From Aquila chrysaetos chrysaetos (lineage: Eukaryota > Chordata > Aves > Accipitriformes > Accipitridae), in contig NC_044022.1 in assembly GCF_900496995.4 (NCBI RefSeq), positions 13,778,938 through 13,842,937 of the forward strand: DNA of 64,000 bases. Direction: 5' to 3'. Of the stretch, positions 60,715 through 64,000 are shown in pieces (position 1 is the stretch's first letter; the number at the start of each line of letters is the position of its first letter). The notes beneath the pieces are model-generated. The model was not told the origin of the DNA, did not search any database, and worked only from the letters and a program-made list of their open reading frames with translations. The position numbers and the translations under genes are program-made.

Positions 60715-61458
60715 GTATGTAGCATTATTGTCCTTTACCTTTACAAGCTCTTCACTATCCCTAATAATTTACCTGATTTGCAGACAGTGTCTTATCCAAA
60801 ATCAGCCTTTTTTTACTAGGACAAAAGAAACAAGCTCCTCTAGTCTCTACTCATTTCCTGGGTATATTTTAGTGGGTACATCTCTAGATCCTCAGATGTA
60901 ATGTACGGCCTTATAAATGTACCATTTCTTCTACTTCAGGTAGATTTTACACTTTTGGCTCAGAGACACTCCAAAACACTTCCATTTGTACTCTCAACTG
61001 TTAAATTCAGCTTATTAAACAATTTCCTGCTATTTAATGATGACTTGTTCCACTGTTATTTGTTATGATCAACTTTTCTGTAGTGTCTTAATTATTCATC
61101 AAAACAAGACTATAGTACCGTTATTTCTTCTCAGTTAGTTGGTACTGGAAAAAGAATGCTAATTATCACAGCTGAAACACAAGGCCATTAGTCGTATTTA
61201 CTATCCAAACTACTCTGAGCAGCTAAATTCTCTTATAAGTAACAATGTCCTATAATATTTATCTAAAATTAGAAAGGTCTTTCTCAGCATCCAAATTGAT
61301 CAGGGCAATCAGCAACTGATCTCTAGTTCAACTCCCAGTTTCTTTAATTGCCCTTTTCTGAAAAGACATGGAACCCAAGGATATTCCATTTTATCCCACA
61401 TTGGTTTTGTATTTCCTGATATGTTATCACATCACCAGCATGTTATGACATCCAACCA

Positions 61459-61510
61459 TTTTTATTTTTATTTTTATTTTTATTTGTATTTTTATTTTTA
61501 TTTTTATTTT
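61459..61510 (+). repeat. (TTTTA)n pentanucleotide microsatellite
   Basis: About ten units with one TTTGTA interruption near 61485. Confidence 0.95.
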
Positions 61511-64000
61511 CTCTTTCCTATGTAGCTCATACTTTGTCTAGTCATGCTTGCTAAAAGAAGCCTACCTGGCCATCATTCTTATTAGTACAGCCTTTTCCAT
61601 CTTCTTGCAATCATACCTGTACACTCTCATATTTCCTTTTCCATTGCTATATTTCTGATTTTCCCAGTTTTCCTCTTTCAGTGAATTAAAACTACACATA
61701 GAGATTGCCTATGATTTCCCTGAGACTGAAAGCTTGTATTAGTAGTCTTGGCATTCTTAGCCCCTCAGTATTTAAGAGGAATGTAGTCATCAAGAAAAAT
61801 CTCCAAAGAATATATAAATCTTAAAACAAACAGTGCTTAGCTCTGCTTTTGTTCATTGGGGTTTTTGTTTTTTCAATATCTTGTGCCTTTACCATTTTTA
61901 TTCTCTATGGATGAAAGTCATCTGTGCCTGCACTGAAGTTCAGTGCTTTGTTTCAGTATGTTCTAGCATGAATCTGATACCATTGTTTTCCTGGCAGAAA
62001 GTGCAGTCAGAAGATTTCTCCCTGCTCTCTTCATGCTCCTTTTCAGCCCCAGGCCTGCACGTTGCAATCTTTTTTTTTTTTGGCAGGCAGCCTAAATTGC
62101 TGTGCTCTCCATGTGCTCTGGTGTCTCTTTCTCTTATTAAAGGGTTCCTGTATGAAAGGTTCGGGCTTGTCTTTCCCTGGTGCTGGCACATGTCTATTGT
62201 GTCCTTCTGCTCTGCCTTCTTATTGAACATAATTGTGCATCTTTTTTTCTGTCCTGCATCTTCTGTGTATCAGTCTCATTCCCTCTTCAGAACAGGTCCC
62301 TGGCTGTCATCATCTCTTTTACTTCACTAAAACATCTGACCTCTCTTCTTCTCTTCTTGATTGCTTGCTTTCTTCCTTTCCTAAGGTCTCCAGGAAAGAC
62401 TCCTCCTTCAAACTTTTTTACTACATTAGGCCATCTTTTCCAGAGGGTCACATTTGCTTTTTTTCCTCCTGGGTTATCCAGCTAGTTTTGCACAACCTTT
62501 TTATCTGCTTCTCCATTCTATTCTCTATTCTTCCATTACATTTATCTGCATCTTTAGATCCTGGATAGTCTCTCCCATGAGCTGTATCCTGCTGATGTTT
62601 CCTATGAAGTCAAAAGGCCAATGAAGGAGAAGAAACGTCTTAAAACATCTATAACCAGTCAGGCTTTTTCCCCGCTTCAACTTTAGGTTATCACCATCAG
62701 TTCCTCAGTAACCATTGGTATCGTATTCTCTTCTAAACATTTGACTTAGAGATAGAGATAAAAGGATTAGCCCCTCTACTAACTTATGAAAAAGCACTCA
62801 GTGTTTCGCTCGTGTTTTCTGAGATTTACTCAGAAGGTCGTTTTTTAAGCCTGTTGCCTCAGTCAGAGAGAGACTATATGTAATCAGAGGGCAGTCAGTT
62901 GTGTTCACAGAGGGGAACATCCTACTCAATACCACCTGCCAGGCTGCTTGCCTAGGCACAACTCAGAGTCACCACAAATGGGCTCTGAATGTAGATCAGA
63001 GAGCACACAATATGCGGTCACAGTCATACAGGAAAGAGAGAGATGCATTCATTCTTAGCAAATGGGAAATTTCTTCCTTGTCCAGAACCTGTCCTATGCA
63101 AACTCTTGTTTTTTAACTGTATGCTTAGCAAAGGCAACAGGTTTTAGACTTCCTTAGACACATTTGTTATGCCAGTAAACAGTTGTAGATCCATCTGTAG
63201 ACGTGGGAAATCCTTTAATATGTAACATAAAGTTTCCTTAACTTTTAATAATTTTATCCTAGGCCTTTATTCTACACGTTTGTAGAGCAATGAATTGAGT
63301 GTGTGATGAAAAGCAAGTAAGCTAAGGGTTTGCTGGATCATCCCTAGGACCATAACATATTGTACTGTCAATCTTTATTTAATATCTCCTCTTCAGTAGA
63401 AATCCTTGAGAAAATGTGCCTTCAGTTGTTTAGCTCCTTAAGTGTGAAAATCCATGCCTCTTCCAGAACTGGTTCCCCCTTTTTTTATAACCAGCTGAAA
63501 TGTCTATTGTCCTCAGTCTCCATATTGCCCAGAACTTAGCTTTCATAAACTGTTTTGTTACTCCTTTAAATTTTCAGTATATCACCTAGGGTTATTCTGG
63601 AGAAAAGCTTTTTATAAATTAATTTTGCACTGTATTGTCACAGCATCCTATATTTTTTCCTCAATTATTATAAGTCTTATAAAGTATTTAGCCCCATAGA
63701 ATTCCTCTTACCAAAGGAAAGTCTAATTTACAGACACATGCAGAGACTGAATTAGCAAAGCTATGATGGGTAGGTACTTTCAAATAACTGAATTATAATC
63801 AGAAAAGTTGGTTTCTAGAGATAGTGTCTGGGAGCACAGAGAGAAAGAGAATTTTAATAATTCCATTAAGATAATTTGTAAAGTTCATAATTTATAAGAT
63901 ATGTTAGAAAAATTGATTTATATATTACTGATTTTTCCATTTCCAGTCTTGTCCAAATAACAAGCAAAGGACTACTTATTACAACTCAGCATTCAGCTTT

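Larger units (their letters stand above)
55253..64000 (-). other. CNTN5: CNTN5 intron, partial (runs off the right edge)
   Basis: At least 8748 bp upstream (in transcript sense) of the first visible exon. I searched for the preceding contactin exon (FNIII-2 to FNIII-3 linker) and did not find it. Contents: C-rich tract 55542-55572, a 177-codon minus-strand open frame of doubtful meaning at 58265-58798, an A-run at 60698-60714 and a (TTTTA)n repeat at 61459-61510. Confidence 0.7.

Noticed and set aside
61833..62568. Several overlapping plus-strand frames of 96-165 codons
   Set aside because: They lie in a pyrimidine-rich stretch giving Leu/Phe/Ser-rich translations in more than one frame, as expected from composition.
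1..64000. tRNA, rRNA, CRISPR arrays, bacterial or phage-like operons
   Set aside because: None of the structures were seen; the window is vertebrate intergenic and intronic sequence.

Overview
This is vertebrate nuclear DNA, almost certainly from a bird. It is AT-rich, intron-rich and gene-poor. It carries a degenerate CR1 (chicken repeat 1) LINE with its typical 3' end, several avian-type endogenous-retrovirus LTRs flanked by 5-bp target duplications, and old MIR/CR1-like fossils. There are no prokaryotic operons, rRNA, tRNA or CRISPR structures. The species cannot be fixed from sequence alone; the LTR families are of the kind common in many birds.

The only protein-coding gene I can support is the 3' end of contactin-5 (CNTN5), on the minus strand. 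Five coding exons join in frame with consensus splice sites: 55252-55143, 46808-46622, 46170-46058, 44669-44501 and 42823-42720. They encode the last 226 residues: most of the third and all of the fourth fibronectin type III domain, then a Ser/Thr-rich GPI-attachment tail ending in PSTSW and a TGA stop at 42722-42720. The 3'UTR probably continues leftward, possibly to an AATAAA at 39919-39914. The remaining exons (N-terminus, six Ig domains, first FNIII domains) lie beyond the right edge.

Positions 1 to about 39,880 look like intergenic sequence downstream of CNTN5. They hold six LTRs: 1-496 (-), about 5290-6055 (+), 8945-9532 (+), 15415-about 16262 (-), 21937-22542 (-) and 34484-35068 (+). 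They also hold a 5'-truncated, multiply mutated CR1 (about 7090-8152, +), an older antisense CR1/L3-like fragment (about 35500-36035) and MIR-like SINE fragments. The retroviral pieces are LTRs only; no gag, pol or env was recognised.

Positions 42,824-64,000 are CNTN5 introns between the exons. They hold simple repeats (including a 31-bp C-tract that is G-rich in the transcript), a MIR fragment and a GC-rich block of unknown origin.

I found no clearly new biological system. The observations most worth checking are: (i) the last CNTN5 intron, if retained, would replace the GPI tail with a membrane-spanning-like tail; (ii) a coding-like island with splice-site-like edges at 686-525 on the minus strand, next to an LTR; (iii) a 7-8 copy tandem array inside one LTR.
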